A stretch of 64,000 nt of DNA from Saccharomyces mikatae IFO 1815 (Eukaryota; Ascomycota; Saccharomycetes; Saccharomycetales; Saccharomycetaceae): positions 398,569 to 462,568 of the forward strand of contig NC_079264.1 of NCBI RefSeq assembly GCF_947241705.1, in the 5' to 3' direction. Positions 52,226 to 62,893 of this stretch are shown here, in pieces. The translations under genes were made by a program, and so were the position numbers. The notes beneath the pieces are model-generated. The model saw only the letters and a program-made list of their open reading frames with translations, was not told the origin of the DNA and did not search any database. Numbering within the stretch: position 1 is the first letter of the stretch; each line of letters opens with the position of its first letter.

Positions 52226-53365
52226 CTACACTAGAGAATTGTCACCACGAGATGCTTGCGCTTCTTTAACGTATGGCCATAGTTCAACATTCAATGGTAC
52301 AGGCCACGTGGATTTTTTTGAAGATAGAGGGTGGTAGAACCTGTCGCTAAAAAACCGTTCACAATCAGTCCCGTCGAAGAAAAACTCTTCGTTTTTCCAG
52401 ACTTTCTTTTCAAACAAGTACTTATTCATTTTCTTTGCAATTTCGTCCCATCCATTAGCACCAGTCTTCTGCTCATTTATAATCGTTGACAAAAACTGCA
52501 TATTGTGCTCCATGCTCATAATCAGAACCTTTTTTGTATTTGTGAAACCTTTTACGATCATGAAAAATATACACCCGAGATACAAGGTGCGTAATAGAAG
52601 GCACATTTCCCGTGACACATATATGCAGACTAAAAAATTAAGGAATGAAATCAATGAAAAAATACTTAAATTCCTCTTTAAAACCCAAGTAAGCTTAAAC
52701 CTATGAGTATCCTTGGGAAGCTGAGCGTTTTCCAGGTCAACGGGGCTCCATGATTTCTCACTATCAAACAACTTCCACCGTTTGTCAACTTCCGCAAAAT
52801 AAGTCTGCACGGCCTCTTCGATGTAAGGAACGGATTCCCTGAATGACTTAATCCTTGCAGCTTCATCTTTTTGCAAAAAGAACGGTTCAAGAATGATTCT
52901 TCTGAATGCTTCTTGACAGTCCAAGGCTTCAAAAAAGAGGTACCTGGTATTCCAAGCTTTGCTCTCATACAAGTATGAATTCAAACTTGCTGCAACATTT
53001 TTCCAATCATCAGCGTTCGTACCTGGTGCATTTCTGGTAATTGCTTTGGAAAATTCGGTAAGTTGTTTTGATAAGGCACGGTCACGAGATAGAGAATGAC
53101 TAAGGGGTAAAAACGCTAGCACTAGAAACAAAAAACTCGAAGCTAAACACGGATAAGTCCAATTTGTGGACATTTTCCACCAAATACTAAGTGGCAGCCA
53201 TAATAACAGCCAGATTCGAAAAATTAAGGATTTGTAAACCTCATACGAGTACCATGTAAGGCCATTTCTAAAAACGTCCTGAGGTAGCACAGTCTCCTGG
53301 GATTCGAGATGTTCGGGAGATAATAATCCCACGCTCTTCTCATCTTCAATATCAGTATCTTTCAT
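52226..53365 (-). CDS. COS (DUP380) family membrane protein, intact
   Basis: A 379-residue COS protein with the complete family layout: acidic N-terminus with a LESQETVLPQDVFRNGLTWY block, a first TM pair (about residues 40-90), a cytosolic domain (NSYLYESKAWNTRYLFFEALDCQEAFRR and YIEEAVQTYFAEVDKRWKLF), a second TM pair (about 230-280), and the second DUP repeat (MQFLSTIINEQ...GANGWDEIAKKMNKYLFEKK). COS proteins are ubiquitinated in trans and drive multivesicular-body sorting of membrane cargo. ATG 53365 fits the family start (MKDTDIEDEKSV); an in-frame ATG at 53401 would add 12 residues. The specific COS number cannot be assigned. S288C has only a broken COS pair (YIR043C/YIR044C) near here. 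Confidence 0.93.
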   Translation of the reverse strand: MKDTDIEDEKSVGLLSPEHLESQETVLPQDVFRNGLTWYSYEVYKSLIFRIWLLLWLPLSIWWKMSTNWTYPCLASSFLFLVLAFLPLSHSLSRDRALSKQLTEFSKAITRNAPGTNADDWKNVAASLNSYLYESKAWNTRYLFFEALDCQEAFRRIILEPFFLQKDEAARIKSFRESVPYIEEAVQTYFAEVDKRWKLFDSEKSWSPVDLENAQLPKDTHRFKLTWVLKRNLSIFSLISFLNFLVCIYVSREMCLLLRTLYLGCIFFMIVKGFTNTKKVLIMSMEHNMQFLSTIINEQKTGANGWDEIAKKMNKYLFEKKVWKNEEFFFDGTDCERFFSDRFYHPLSSKKSTWPVPLNVELWPYVKEAQASRGDNSLV

Positions 53366-53569
53366 TTTGGCGATGAGATGGCAGTTTGAGGTACCTGTCA
53401 TTTAGAGTTGCAACTTCTGGCAGCTGGATTTATATATAGTTTGAAAAAAAAAAGCCGCCAAGCGGGCGCGCGTTATGCAACTGCCGATGGCTTATTAAAT
53501 CATATGATTGAAAAAGGGCAAAAACTCATCAAGATAATTTCCAATTATTCACGGGCTCACTTAATATGT

Positions 53570-53632
53570 TGTTGATAATTAGTTGTTTAGTAAGTTGTAG
53601 TAATTTAGAATAAGTCGTTCCTTCTTAATTTT
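53570..53632 (-). mobile_element. LTR 3'-end fragment, same family as 62894-63167
   Basis: About 63 bp that, on the minus strand, match the last part of the LTR at 62894-63167: AATTAAGAAGGAACGACTTATTC, an Asn-poor AT stretch, then TTATCAACA. It is a short relic only. Confidence 0.7.
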
Positions 53633-53799
53633 GTTAAAATGTACTACCCTAAGAAGTATAACTAATTTATAATTAGTAATGAGCCCCGAGAGCAACGCTT
53701 CCGAGACCATATCCAATAGATTCTGGGTCAAGCTTTTAAAAAAAAACTATTGTTGATGAAGCTGCATAAGAAATGAACTGAAATATGTGATGATTCTCC

Positions 53800-55140
53800 T
53801 GGAAGGGTCTCTGCTTATGACATTTTTTCGTACTTCAAAGAAAACTATAATGAAGTCACTATTGGATCCAGGCTTACTCTTATAGAGGATTTAACAAATA
53901 TATCTTCCAAGTCTGTAGATGAAATCGTTTTCTATTTGAAAAACTATACTCACAATGCTGGAAGACAGCAGTGAGGAACAGGACAGAAAGAAACAACGTG
54001 ATACAAATATTGCATTGCTATTGATGGCTTTCATACCCCAACTAAAAGAATCTTTTCACGAGAAGTTCGGTGACTCCAAGTCTCTTCAACTATCACAAGT
54101 CATTAGATTTTGTAAATTAAAGACTTCATCGGGCTCTTCCTCTTTAGTATCCGACGCATTGGCTGCGCAAGACAAAAGAAGTTATCAAAAGAAAGGAAAT
54201 AAAGGATGTCTGATTTGTGGCGCGGACTGTCGCTTAAGCAACTGTTCTCTGCTTAAGAGAAGGCTCCCGGAAGCCAGAATCTTTAAGTTATATCCTAATG
54301 ACAAGTTAAGCGCACCTTCGTCTGCTAGCGTGGCGATGACAGACTATGAAACGCCACCCAGCAGAGCAAACCGGAAACCACCAACATCTTGGCTTTGCAT
54401 GCTATCTTCGACTGTTCTCTCGTAAACTCGGTTCTCTACAGAAGAATATGTAATGGTGGTTGGTGGCTTCATACCCATCATAGGCTCTGGAACTGTGCAG
54501 ATAGGCACGGTTCAATTGAGTGATGTCTCCTACATTCCCGACTTATCAGTGAACCTAATATCTGTTCGGAAACTGTGTGCCCATTCTAATTTTTCTGTTA
54601 CATAACCAATACCGATCAGACTCTGTTTTGCGACTCAAGGTTGCATTGAAGATCTTTTTCTCTGCTACAAAGATGACATTCATATTACAGAACAGTTAGC
54701 TGGATGCTATTCTGAGTAAATCCTTGTCATTCTGATACAACGTAGGAAATATCTTACCTTTCAGCATTTTATTCGAAAACTTTACTCCATCCTTTTTGAG
54801 TCCGTTAAGCGAGCTTTACGGTACCATCATAGCACCAGATTTTTGTTCCTAAAGTAACGTTTTGTATGCTATTTCAAATTGATTGTTGTTCACACCTCTC
54901 ATGAAACTATTAGTCAATCTCTACACTTGGTCAAGGGTTACTTGAAACCTTCTACTGGTGCTGCTCTTTCAAAAACAAAGGGTGTGAATCCTCTATAGTC
55001 CAAGGAATCAGATTACGTTACTACAAGTAAAAGCTTCATAGGAATAGACAAGATTTGGAACTTGGTTGGACATTTAAAAGACAGATATTATAAGAAATTG
55101 AACGTAAATGACGTGCCTCTTATTATGTTGGCATAGGTAA
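53800..55140 (+). pseudogene. Degenerate copia-type (Ty5-like?) Gag-Pol relic
   Basis: The longest frame (53955-54425, 156 codons) encodes a Gag-like tail with a zinc-knuckle-like CLICGADCRLSNC in which the usual His is Cys. After a stop, the same frame continues with GSGTVQIGTVQLSDVSYIPD and VNLISVRKLC, the region between protease and integrase in Ty1/copia polyproteins. Further frames up to about 55140 keep scattered pieces (e.g. GIDKIWNLVGHLKDRYYKKL). There are multiple stops and no reverse-transcriptase domain, so it is dead. Its position just inside core X suits Ty5, which targets silent subtelomeric chromatin and is well known from S. paradoxus, but Ty4/Tsu4 origin is not excluded. Confidence 0.6.
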
Positions 55141-55149
55141 TTGTGATGT

Positions 55150-55510
55150 AATGTGTAAGAAATTTTTATGTTTGGGTGATTCATGAGGTGATTTTTTGAG
55201 ATTTTGATAAATATATGTACATAATGAGTAGACAGTATGTGGAAAAATACGTTATATTAGATGCGAGTAAGTGCATATATATGATATTTGGGTCCGTAGA
55301 ATACATTATAAACACAAAAATGGGAATAAAAGTGGATTTTATGGGCAAATGGCACAGGGTGTGAAGCGCTGAGGTAAGTGCCGTGTATGGTGATGTAGAG
55401 TGGTAACCATGGCAACTGAGTGAGAGGTGAGGATGAGGAGCAGTGTGGCAGTAGGGTAAGATGGGAGTAGTTTATTCTTAGCATCCGTAGGCGTATGGGG
55501 AGCTATCATG
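55150..55510 (+). repeat. Core X element
   Basis: The segment follows the S. cerevisiae core X consensus in telomere-facing orientation: TTTTATGTTTGGGTGAT at its inner end, GGGCAAATGGCACAGGGTGTG, GCGCTGAGGTAAGTGCCGTG and GTAGGGTAAGATGGGAG at its outer end. A near-match to the ARS consensus (TTTTATGTTTG, 10 of 11) lies at 55164-55174, as in known X elements. Core X is present at all chromosome ends and bears an origin and silencing-factor sites. Confidence 0.88.
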
Positions 55511-55810
55511 GAAAAGAAGAAGGCATGGCAGGTGTTCATATGCGGTTGGAGGTGGGATGGGGAGTAGTGATAGGGTATTATTGTTTACGTTTGATGGTTT
55601 ACATATTATGTTAGGTATGTTGTAGAGGTCGTAGATGGTAGGACAAGTGGGTGTGGTGGTTGAATGATAGATGGACGGGGGGTGGTTGGTAGTGGATATG
55701 GAGTAGTGGTGAGATGTGAAGGATGGCAGGTGTGTTGACGTAGGCAGTGGAGGGGCGTATATATATGTTACCATATTGCATGGTGGATGGTGCTAGACAA
55801 GGCCGTAGGG
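55511..55810 (+). repeat. Subtelomeric repeats (STR) between core X and Y'
   Basis: G-rich, TGG/TGTGG-containing sequence on the + strand, e.g. GTGGGTGTGGTGGTTG and GGGGGGTGGTTGG, typical of the STR-A to -D modules beside core X. Interior telomere-like words are short and no long TG1-3 tract separates X from Y'. Confidence 0.65.
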
Positions 55811-56655
55811 ACATATAGCATGCTTGAAGTAACGTTGTACGAACTCTGTCATTATTTCCTGTTTAGGCAGTTGTGGCGCCTATTGTAGTCAAAGATCCTA
55901 GCGTCAAGGTTTCTTATATAGTGGGAGAGAGCACCAAGGAAGTAACTTGATACGAAGTTTGTGGATGGGTGTGTTTTCTTTTCAAGCGGGGTAATATATT
56001 TTTCCTGTTCTCGAGATGAAACGTCGGAAAAGTTACGCGAATTTTTCGAAGCGAGAGGTCATATACCTAATAAGGAAATGTAATTCATAAGGTTTTATTA
56101 TATTGATCTTTTCGAGACCGGAAGAAGCTGCAGGCTGAGCGCATAATTTCTTGAAGCGACCAACTGGTTCATGTTTAAGTAACCAAGAGAACATCCATGA
56201 AGCGGCTTGAGCAATGAACAGAATCCTGGTTCTCCTCGACTAAGCAGACAGATTGAGATACTACGCACAAACATGGAAGTTGGAAAAGAAAGTACGTACC
56301 GACTACTTTATTTTTGCAGGCCGGAAATCAAGCGATGAATGACGATCCTCAGGAAAAAACGGATATCTCTCTGTTTTCTATGTTGTGCTTGAAGGGGTCA
56401 GTGGCTAATCTTGATGGGATTTTTTATTAACTGTGCTTTGTTGCTGCTGGAGATTTGCACTTGTGTAGCAGAGGTCTTTTTTTTTTTGGGTGCTCGCTAC
56501 ATAATTCTGCATCTTCTCAATAGAGTAGCTCAATTGCATTCCTAGATGATGATAAGGTGGAAACTGGACAATCTTTTGTTTATATTGATGGATTTCTTGT
56601 CAAAAAGCATAACAATCAACATACTATTGTTAATTTCGAAACTTACAAAAATAAA

Positions 56656-59600
56656 ATGGAAGTTTCCGATAAGCGTAAGTTTGAAAAAGCAAACTTTGAG
56701 GAGTTTGAGTCCGCTCTAAATAACAAAAACGACTTGTTACATTGTCACTCAATAACTTTATTTGAAACTGTCGGCACGGAAGTGCGATCATTCTACGAAG
56801 ACGAAAAGTCTGGTCTAATCAAAGTGGCGAAATTCAGAACTGGTGCAATCGATAGGAAAAGGTCTTTTGAAAAAATTGTCATTGCCTTCATGGTCAAGAA
56901 AAATGTACAAAAGTTTCTGACGTTTGTTGAAGACGAACCATACCCTTCAAAGTATCTTATTCCCAAGAAAATCAACTTGATGGTCTACACGTTGTTTCAA
57001 GTACATACTTTGAAATTTAATAGGAAAGATTACGATATCCTTTCTCTTTTTTACCTCAACAGAGGATACTATAGTGAGTTGAGTTTTCGTGTCCTGGAAC
57101 GTTGTTACGAAACTGCGAGTTCCAGGCCGAACGACAGCTCTACGATGCGTACTTTCACCAACTTTGTTTCTGGCACGCCTATTGTAAGGAGTCTTCAGAA
57201 AAGCACCATAAGGAAATATGGATACAATTTGGCACCCTACATGTTTTTGTTACTACACGTAAATGAGCTTTCGATTTTTTCCGCATATCAAGCAAGTTTA
57301 CCTGGCGGTAAGAAAGTCGACACAGAGCGGCTGAAACGTGATCTATGCCCACGTAAACCCACCGAGATAAAGTACTTTTCACAGATATGTAACGATATGA
57401 TGAACAAAAAAGACGGATTGGGTGATATTTTGCATATTATCTTGCGAGCATGTGCGCTTAATTTTGGGGCGGGACCCCGTGGTGGTGCTGGTGAGGAAGA
57501 AGATCTATCTGTTGCGAATGAACAATCCGTTATTCCCTCTGTGGACGAGCATGGCTTAAAAGTATGCAAGTTGCGCAGTCCTAACACTCCACGAAGGCTC
57601 AGAAAAACACTAGATGCCGTGAAAGCTTTATTGGTGTCTTCTTGTGCTTGCACCGCAAAGGATTTAGATATATTTGATGACAACAACGGCGTTGCGATGT
57701 GGAAATGGATCAAAATTCTGTACCACGAAGTAGCACAGGAAACCGCGCTGAAGGACTCTTATAGAATAACTTTGGTACCTTCTTCTGATGGTATATCAGT
57801 ATGTGGAAAACTGTTTAATCGCGAGTATGTCCGCAGCTTTTACTTTGCATGCAAGGCTCAGTTTGACAACCTTTGGGAAGAGTTGAACAATTGCTTTTAT
57901 ATGCCTACAGTGGTTGATATTGCCAGTCTCATTTTGCGTAATCGAGACGTGTTGTTCAGAGAGCCAAAGCGAGGAATTGACGAGTATCTGGAAAACGATT
58001 CTTTTCTTCAAATGATACCTGTTAAATATCGTGAAATTGTGCTGCCAAAGTTGAGAAGAGATACTAACAAAATGACCGCGGCTCTTAAAAATAAAGTGGC
58101 TGTTGCAATTGACGAGCTTACGGTGCCACTTATGTGGATGATCCATTTTGCCGTAGGATACCCTTACCGGTATCCAGAGCTTCAGCTACTCGCTTTTGCC
58201 GGTCCTCAGCGCAACGTATACGTCGACGATATAACAAGGCGCATCCAACTATACACTGATTATAACAAGAACGGTTCATCGGAGCCTCGACTAAAGACAC
58301 TTGACGGACTCACTTCAGATTACTTGTTTTACTTTGTCACTGTGCTAAGGCAAATGCAGATATGTGCGCTTGGTAACAGTTATGACGCCTTTAAACACGA
58401 TCCTTGGATGGATGTCGTGGGGTTTGAGGATCCAAATCAAGTAACAAATCGAGATACTTCGAGGATAGTTTTGTATTCCTACTTGTTTCTGAATACCGCT
58501 AAGGGCTGTCTCGTTGAATATGCAACTTTTCGACAGTACATGAGGGAACTTCCGAAGAATGTACCTCAGAAGCTGAATTTTCGGGAGATGCGCCAGGGGT
58601 TGATTGCCCTAGGGCGGCACTGCGTAGGTAGCAGATTTGAAACAGATTTGTACGAGTCGGCGACGAGTGAACTCATGGCCAACCATTCCGTTCAAACAGG
58701 GCGAAACATTTACGGTGTGGATTCCTTTTCGTTAACCAGTGTCAGTGGAACGACCGCCACTTTATTGCAGGAGCGAGCTTCCGAGCGCTGGATTCAATGG
58801 TTAGGCCTTGAAAGAGACTACCATTGTTCCTTCTCCAGTACTCGGAATGCGAGAGATGTAGTAGCAGCAGTAGCAGGCGAAGCGAGTTCAGATCATCATC
58901 AAAATTTTTTGAGTGCAACGCGAAAAAGGCCCCGAGAGCCCAAGAGCACAAACGATATCCTCGTCGCAGGTCGGAAACTTTTTGGCAGATCCTTTGAATT
59001 CAGGGACTTGCATCAGTTGCGCTTATGTTATGAAATATACATGGCAGACACACCCTCTGTTGCAGTACAAGCCTCACCGGGCTATGGTAAGACGGAGTTG
59101 TTTCATCTTCCCTTAATAGCACTCGCGTCCAAGAGCGACGTGAAACATGTGTCGTTTCTGTTTGTACCGTACACAGTGTTGCTTGCTAATTGCATGATCA
59201 GGTTGCGCCGAGGCGGTTTCTTGAATGTGGCCACTGTAAGAAACTTTATTGAAGAGGGTTACGATGGTGTTACTGATTTATACGTGGGGATCTACGATGA
59301 CCTTGCTAGCGCCAACTTCACAGACAGGATAGCTGGGTGGGATAATATTGTTGAGTGCACCTTTAGGACCAACAATGTAAAGTTGGGTTACCTCATTGTA
59401 GATGAGTTTCACAACTTGGAAACGGAGGTCTACCGGCAGCCGCAATTTGGGGGCATAAGGAACCTCGATTTTGACGCTTTCGAGAAAGCAATCTTTTTGA
59501 GCGGCACAGCACCTGAGGCTGTAGCCGATGCTGCGTTGCAGCGCATAGGGCTTACGGGACTGAGCAAGAAATCGATGGACATCAACGAGCTCAAACGGTC

Positions 59601-62235
59601 GGAAGACCTCAGCAGAGGTTTATCCAGCTATCCCACACAGATGTTCAATCTGATTAAGGAGAAATCTGAGGTGCCTTTAGGGCATGTGCATAAAATTTGG
59701 AAAAAAGTGGAATCACCTCCCGAAGAAGCACTGAAGCTTCTTTTAGCCCTGTTTGAAACTGAACCAGAGTCGAAGGCCATTGTAATTGCTAGCACAACCA
59801 AACAAGTGGAAGAACTGGCCTGCTCTTGGAGGGAGTATTTCAAGGTGGTATGGATACACGGGAAGCTGGGTGCTGCGGAAAAGGTGTCTCGCACGGAGGA
59901 GTTTGTCACTGACGGTGGCATGCGAGTTCTCATCGGAACAAAATTAGTGACTGAAGGAATTGACATTAAGGAATTGATGATGGTGATCACGCTTGATAAT
60001 AGACTTAATATTATTGAGCTCATTCAAGGCGTGGGAAGACTAAGAGAAGGAGGCCTCTGTTATCTATTATCTAGAAAAAACAGTTGGGCGGCAAGGAATC
60101 GTAGGGGTGAATTATCACCAATTAAGGAAGGCTGTATAACCGAACAGGTACGCGAGTTTTATGGACTTGAATCAAAGAAAGGAAAAAAGGGCCAGCATGT
60201 TGGATGCTGTGGCTCCAGGACGGACCTGTCGGCAGACACAGTGGAACTGATAAAGAGAATGGACAGATTGGCTGAAAATCCGGCCACAGCCTCCATGTCG
60301 GTTGCTGCGTTACCGTCTAGTTCACAAGAGAGAAGTAGTAGTGACAGGTACAGAGATTATTGCAGCAGCGATGAGGACAGCAACGCGGGCATTCATGATA
60401 GTACCAATGCTAGCACCAATGCTAGTACCAATGCTAGTACCAATGCTAGTACCAATGCTAGTACCAATGCTAGTACCAATGCTAGTACCAATGCTAGTAC
60501 CAATGCTAGTACCAATGCTAGTACCAATGCTAGTACCAATGCTAGTACCAATGCTAGTACTAATGCTAGCACCAATGCTAGCACTAACGCCAGTACTAAT
60601 GCTAGTACTGATGCCAGTACCAATGCCAGTACCAATGCCAGTACCAATGCCAGTACCAATTCTAGTACTGATGCCAGTACCAATGCCAGTACCAATTCTA
60701 GTACTGATGCTAATACTGATGCTAATACTGCTGATAGTACCAATGCTAATACTGATGCTAATACTGCTGATAGTACCAATGCTAGGACTAGTGCTGTTAC
60801 CACCGCCAGCACCAATGCTAGGACTAGTGCTGTTACCACCGCCAGCACCAATGCTAGGACTAGTGCTGTTACCACCGCCAGCACCAACGTCAGGACTAGT
60901 GCTGTTACCACCGCCAGCACCAATGCTAGGACTAGTGCTGTTACCACCGCCAGCACCAATGCCAGGACTAGTGCTGTTACCACCGCCAGCACCAACGCCA
61001 GGACTAGTGCTACTACCACCGCCAGTACCACTGCTAGCACCAACGAGGACTCCAATACAGGTGGAAATGCTGAGAGTAATAGATTCCATCCAGCCACTGA
61101 CATTGATAAAGAGCCATATAAGCGGAAAGGAAGTCAAATGGTCTCGCTAGAGAGAAAGAAACTGAAAGCACAATTTCCCAATACTTCTGAGAATATGAAT
61201 GTATTAGAGTTTCTTGGCTTTCGGTCCGATGAAATTAAACATCTTTTCCTGTATGGTATCGATATATACTTCTGCCCAGAGGGAGTATTCACACAATACG
61301 GATTATGCAAGGGCTGTCAAAAAATGTTCGAGCTCTGCGTCTGCTGGGCTCGCCAGAAAGTATCGTATCGGAGGATAGCTTGGGAAGCACTAGCTGTGGA
61401 GAGAATGCTGCGAAACGACGAGGAATACAAAGAATACTTGGAAGATATTGAGCCATATCATGGGGACCCTGTTGGATATTTGAGATTTTTTACCGTAAAA
61501 AAGAGAGAGATCTACTCTCAGATACAAAAAAAATATGCTTGGTACCTGGCTATTACTAGAAGAAGAGAAACAATTAGTGTACTGGATTCGACAAGAGGCA
61601 AGCAAGGGAGCCGAGTTTTCCGCATGTCTGGAAGGCAAATCAAAGAGTTGTATTTCAAAGTATGGAGCAACTTGCGTGAATCAAAGACGGAGGTGCTGCA
61701 GTACTTTTTGAACTGGGACGAAAAAAAGTGCCAGGAAGAATGGGAGGCAAAAGACGATACGGTCGTTGTGGAGGCACTCGAGAAACTTGGAGTTTTTCAG
61801 CGTTTGCGTTCTATGACAAGCGCTGGACTGCAGGGTCCGCAGTACGTCAAGCTGCAATTTTGCAGGCATCATCAACAGCTGAGGAACAGGTATGAATTAA
61901 GTTTAGGAATGCACTTGCGGGAACAGATTGCGCTGGGAGTTATCCCATCTAAACCGCCGCATTGGACGCCTTTCCTCTCGATGCTGATAGGCTTGTTCTA
62001 CAATAAAATATTTCGGCAGAAACTGGAGTATCTTTTGGAGCAGATCTCGGAGGTGTGGTTATTACCACATTGGCTTGATTTGGCAAACGTCGAAGTTCTC
62101 GCTGCAGATAACACGAAAGTACCACTGTACATGCTGATGGTAGCGGTTCACAAAGAGCTAGGTAGCGATGATGTTCCAGACGGTAAAATTGATATATTAT
62201 TATGTAGAGATTCGAACAGAGAAGTTGGAGAGTGA
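56656..62235 (+). CDS. YRF1: Y'-Help1 (Yrf1-type) subtelomeric DNA helicase
   Basis: A 1859-residue protein from ATG 56656 ([17 protein letters not shown]), the usual Yrf1 start. The frame is open a further 33 codons upstream but opens with GTG. Helicase motifs: Walker [10 protein letters not shown] (about residues 806-813), DEFH box LIVDEFHN (about 916), [11 protein letters not shown] and [10 protein letters not shown] (about 1095-1130) of a superfamily 2 helicase. A hydrophilic Asn/Ala/Ser/Thr repeat domain (about 1255-1465) and a conserved cysteine-bearing C-terminal region follow, ending REVGE. In S. cerevisiae this helicase is induced when telomerase is lost. The frame is uninterrupted. 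An optional in-frame intron lies at 57799-58185. Confidence 0.95.
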   Translation: MEVSDKRKFEKANFEEFESALNNKNDLLHCHSITLFETVGTEVRSFYEDEKSGLIKVAKFRTGAIDRKRSFEKIVIAFMVKKNVQKFLTFVEDEPYPSKYLIPKKINLMVYTLFQVHTLKFNRKDYDILSLFYLNRGYYSELSFRVLERCYETASSRPNDSSTMRTFTNFVSGTPIVRSLQKSTIRKYGYNLAPYMFLLLHVNELSIFSAYQASLPGGKKVDTERLKRDLCPRKPTEIKYFSQICNDMMNKKDGLGDILHIILRACALNFGAGPRGGAGEEEDLSVANEQSVIPSVDEHGLKVCKLRSPNTPRRLRKTLDAVKALLVSSCACTAKDLDIFDDNNGVAMWKWIKILYHEVAQETALKDSYRITLVPSSDGISVCGKLFNREYVRSFYFACKAQFDNLWEELNNCFYMPTVVDIASLILRNRDVLFREPKRGIDEYLENDSFLQMIPVKYREIVLPKLRRDTNKMTAALKNKVAVAIDELTVPLMWMIHFAVGYPYRYPELQLLAFAGPQRNVYVDDITRRIQLYTDYNKNGSSEPRLKTLDGLTSDYLFYFVTVLRQMQICALGNSYDAFKHDPWMDVVGFEDPNQVTNRDTSRIVLYSYLFLNTAKGCLVEYATFRQYMRELPKNVPQKLNFREMRQGLIALGRHCVGSRFETDLYESATSELMANHSVQTGRNIYGVDSFSLTSVSGTTATLLQERASERWIQWLGLERDYHCSFSSTRNARDVVAAVAGEASSDHHQNFLSATRKRPREPKSTNDILVAGRKLFGRSFEFRDLHQLRLCYEIYMADTPSVAVQASPGYGKTELFHLPLIALASKSDVKHVSFLFVPYTVLLANCMIRLRRGGFLNVATVRNFIEEGYDGVTDLYVGIYDDLASANFTDRIAGWDNIVECTFRTNNVKLGYLIVDEFHNLETEVYRQPQFGGIRNLDFDAFEKAIFLSGTAPEAVADAALQRIGLTGLSKKSMDINELKRSEDLSRGLSSYPTQMFNLIKEKSEVPLGHVHKIWKKVESPPEEALKLLLALFETEPESKAIVIASTTKQVEELACSWREYFKVVWIHGKLGAAEKVSRTEEFVTDGGMRVLIGTKLVTEGIDIKELMMVITLDNRLNIIELIQGVGRLREGGLCYLLSRKNSWAARNRRGELSPIKEGCITEQVREFYGLESKKGKKGQHVGCCGSRTDLSADTVELIKRMDRLAENPATASMSVAALPSSSQERSSSDRYRDYCSSDEDSNAGIHDSTNASTNASTNASTNASTNASTNASTNASTNASTNASTNASTNASTNASTNASTNASTNASTNASTNASTDASTNASTNASTNASTNSSTDASTNASTNSSTDANTDANTADSTNANTDANTADSTNARTSAVTTASTNARTSAVTTASTNARTSAVTTASTNVRTSAVTTASTNARTSAVTTASTNARTSAVTTASTNARTSATTTASTTASTNEDSNTGGNAESNRFHPATDIDKEPYKRKGSQMVSLERKKLKAQFPNTSENMNVLEFLGFRSDEIKHLFLYGIDIYFCPEGVFTQYGLCKGCQKMFELCVCWARQKVSYRRIAWEALAVERMLRNDEEYKEYLEDIEPYHGDPVGYLRFFTVKKREIYSQIQKKYAWYLAITRRRETISVLDSTRGKQGSRVFRMSGRQIKELYFKVWSNLRESKTEVLQYFLNWDEKKCQEEWEAKDDTVVVEALEKLGVFQRLRSMTSAGLQGPQYVKLQFCRHHQQLRNRYELSLGMHLREQIALGVIPSKPPHWTPFLSMLIGLFYNKIFRQKLEYLLEQISEVWLLPHWLDLANVEVLAADNTKVPLYMLMVAVHKELGSDDVPDGKIDILLCRDSNREVGE
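57799..58185 (+). other. Optional in-frame intron of the Y' helicase gene
   Basis: GTATGT at 57799, a perfect TACTAAC branch site at 58062-58068 and a CAG acceptor ending at 58185 define a 387 nt intron. This is the intron annotated in some S. cerevisiae Y' genes. Its length is a multiple of three and it contains no stop, so both unspliced (1859 aa) and spliced (1730 aa) mRNAs are open. Splicing joins DGIS to LLAFAG. Confidence 0.7.
60400..61045 (+). repeat. Y' helicase minisatellite (12 bp and 36 bp units)
   Basis: The first part is a run of 12 bp units (GCTAGTACCAAT and variants) encoding NAST over about 100 codons, with Asp and Ser variants toward the end. The second part is seven 36 bp units encoding [12 protein letters not shown] variants. 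Y' elements are known to carry 36 bp tandem repeats here; the long homogeneous 12 bp run is distinctive. Confidence 0.95.
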
Positions 62236-62462
62236 TGGACGTTGTTACGACTGTTGCTGATTGTGTATTGTGTAGTATATGTTTTGTTCTAAGTTTCAAG
62301 AAAAAGTGAAAAAAACAAAATGGATTTGTTTTTGTTTCTGGTCAGATTCCTTAATAGTTGAAAACAAACTGGCGGAAAGAAAGGGCATTGGAGAAGATCA
62401 GTGTGAGTTGCTCAGAATGTGATGAACACTTCGGAGTCATCTAGCTTTAATCTTGAACATAA

Positions 62463-62597
62463 AAGTATTACGAAGACTTACATGCGGTTTGCACCAACTA
62501 TTCTCAAGCCGATAGAGCTGCTGGCACGGCTGTGGTAGGTAGAATGCCTTTAGGTGCTCAAATTGAAATGGATGTTACTGCCTTTGAAAACAGTTAA
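62463..62597 (+). pseudogene. Remnant of a RidA/YjgF-like protein gene
   Basis: A 44-codon frame preceded by a stop reads KYYEDLHAVCTNY...RAAGTAVVGRMPLGAQIEMDVTAFENS. The final block, with VGRMPLGAQIEMDVTAF, resembles the conserved C-terminal strand of the Rid (YjgF/YER057c/UK114) family, which deaminates reactive enamines/imines. The N-terminal two thirds of the domain are missing. Yeast's own Hmf1/Mmf1 end differently, so this is probably a different, perhaps acquired, member. Identification rests on one short block. Confidence 0.5.
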
Positions 62598-62893
62598 CAA
62601 TGCAAAAAAGTTAGTTTGCGTACAAATACTTCTTGGACCGCTTAACTACAAACAGTATATATTTTCCCTTGATATATTTTTACTGTACTTAAAGTAAAGT
62701 CAAAAATTATAAACGAGAAGATTTAGTTGCAAATAGGATATGATAGTCAAAAATTAACGGGGAAAATATGACTGGAGAGTGCGGCAAAGAATCACTGTTG
62801 AGCAAAGACCTGGCTTACGCCTGTTTCCCTCCGAACGGCTCTTTAACGTACAATATGAACAGAGGATATCCAATATCATTGTTGGTTCGAAAA

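Larger units (their letters stand above)
55811..62340 (+). repeat. Long-form Y' subtelomeric element
   Basis: The segment from the end of the STRs through the helicase gene and about 100 bp beyond its stop has the organisation of a long Y' element. The 5' limit is approximate. At the 3' side, sequence I recognise as Y' continues to about 62300-62350 (TGGACGTTGTTACGACTG onward). What follows to 63670 does not look like Y'. Confidence 0.75.

Noticed and set aside
55257-55814. Overlapping minus-strand frames in the X/STR region
   Set aside because: They are translations of core X and STR C-rich strands, which are non-coding repeats.
60400-61045. CRISPR-like array
   Set aside because: The repeats are contiguous without unique spacers, lie inside a eukaryotic coding region, and belong to a known Y' minisatellite.
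60302-61150. Plus- and minus-strand frames of 236-282 codons over the Y' repeat
   Set aside because: They are alternative frames of the 12/36 bp minisatellite inside the Y' helicase gene. They are low complexity and have no domain.
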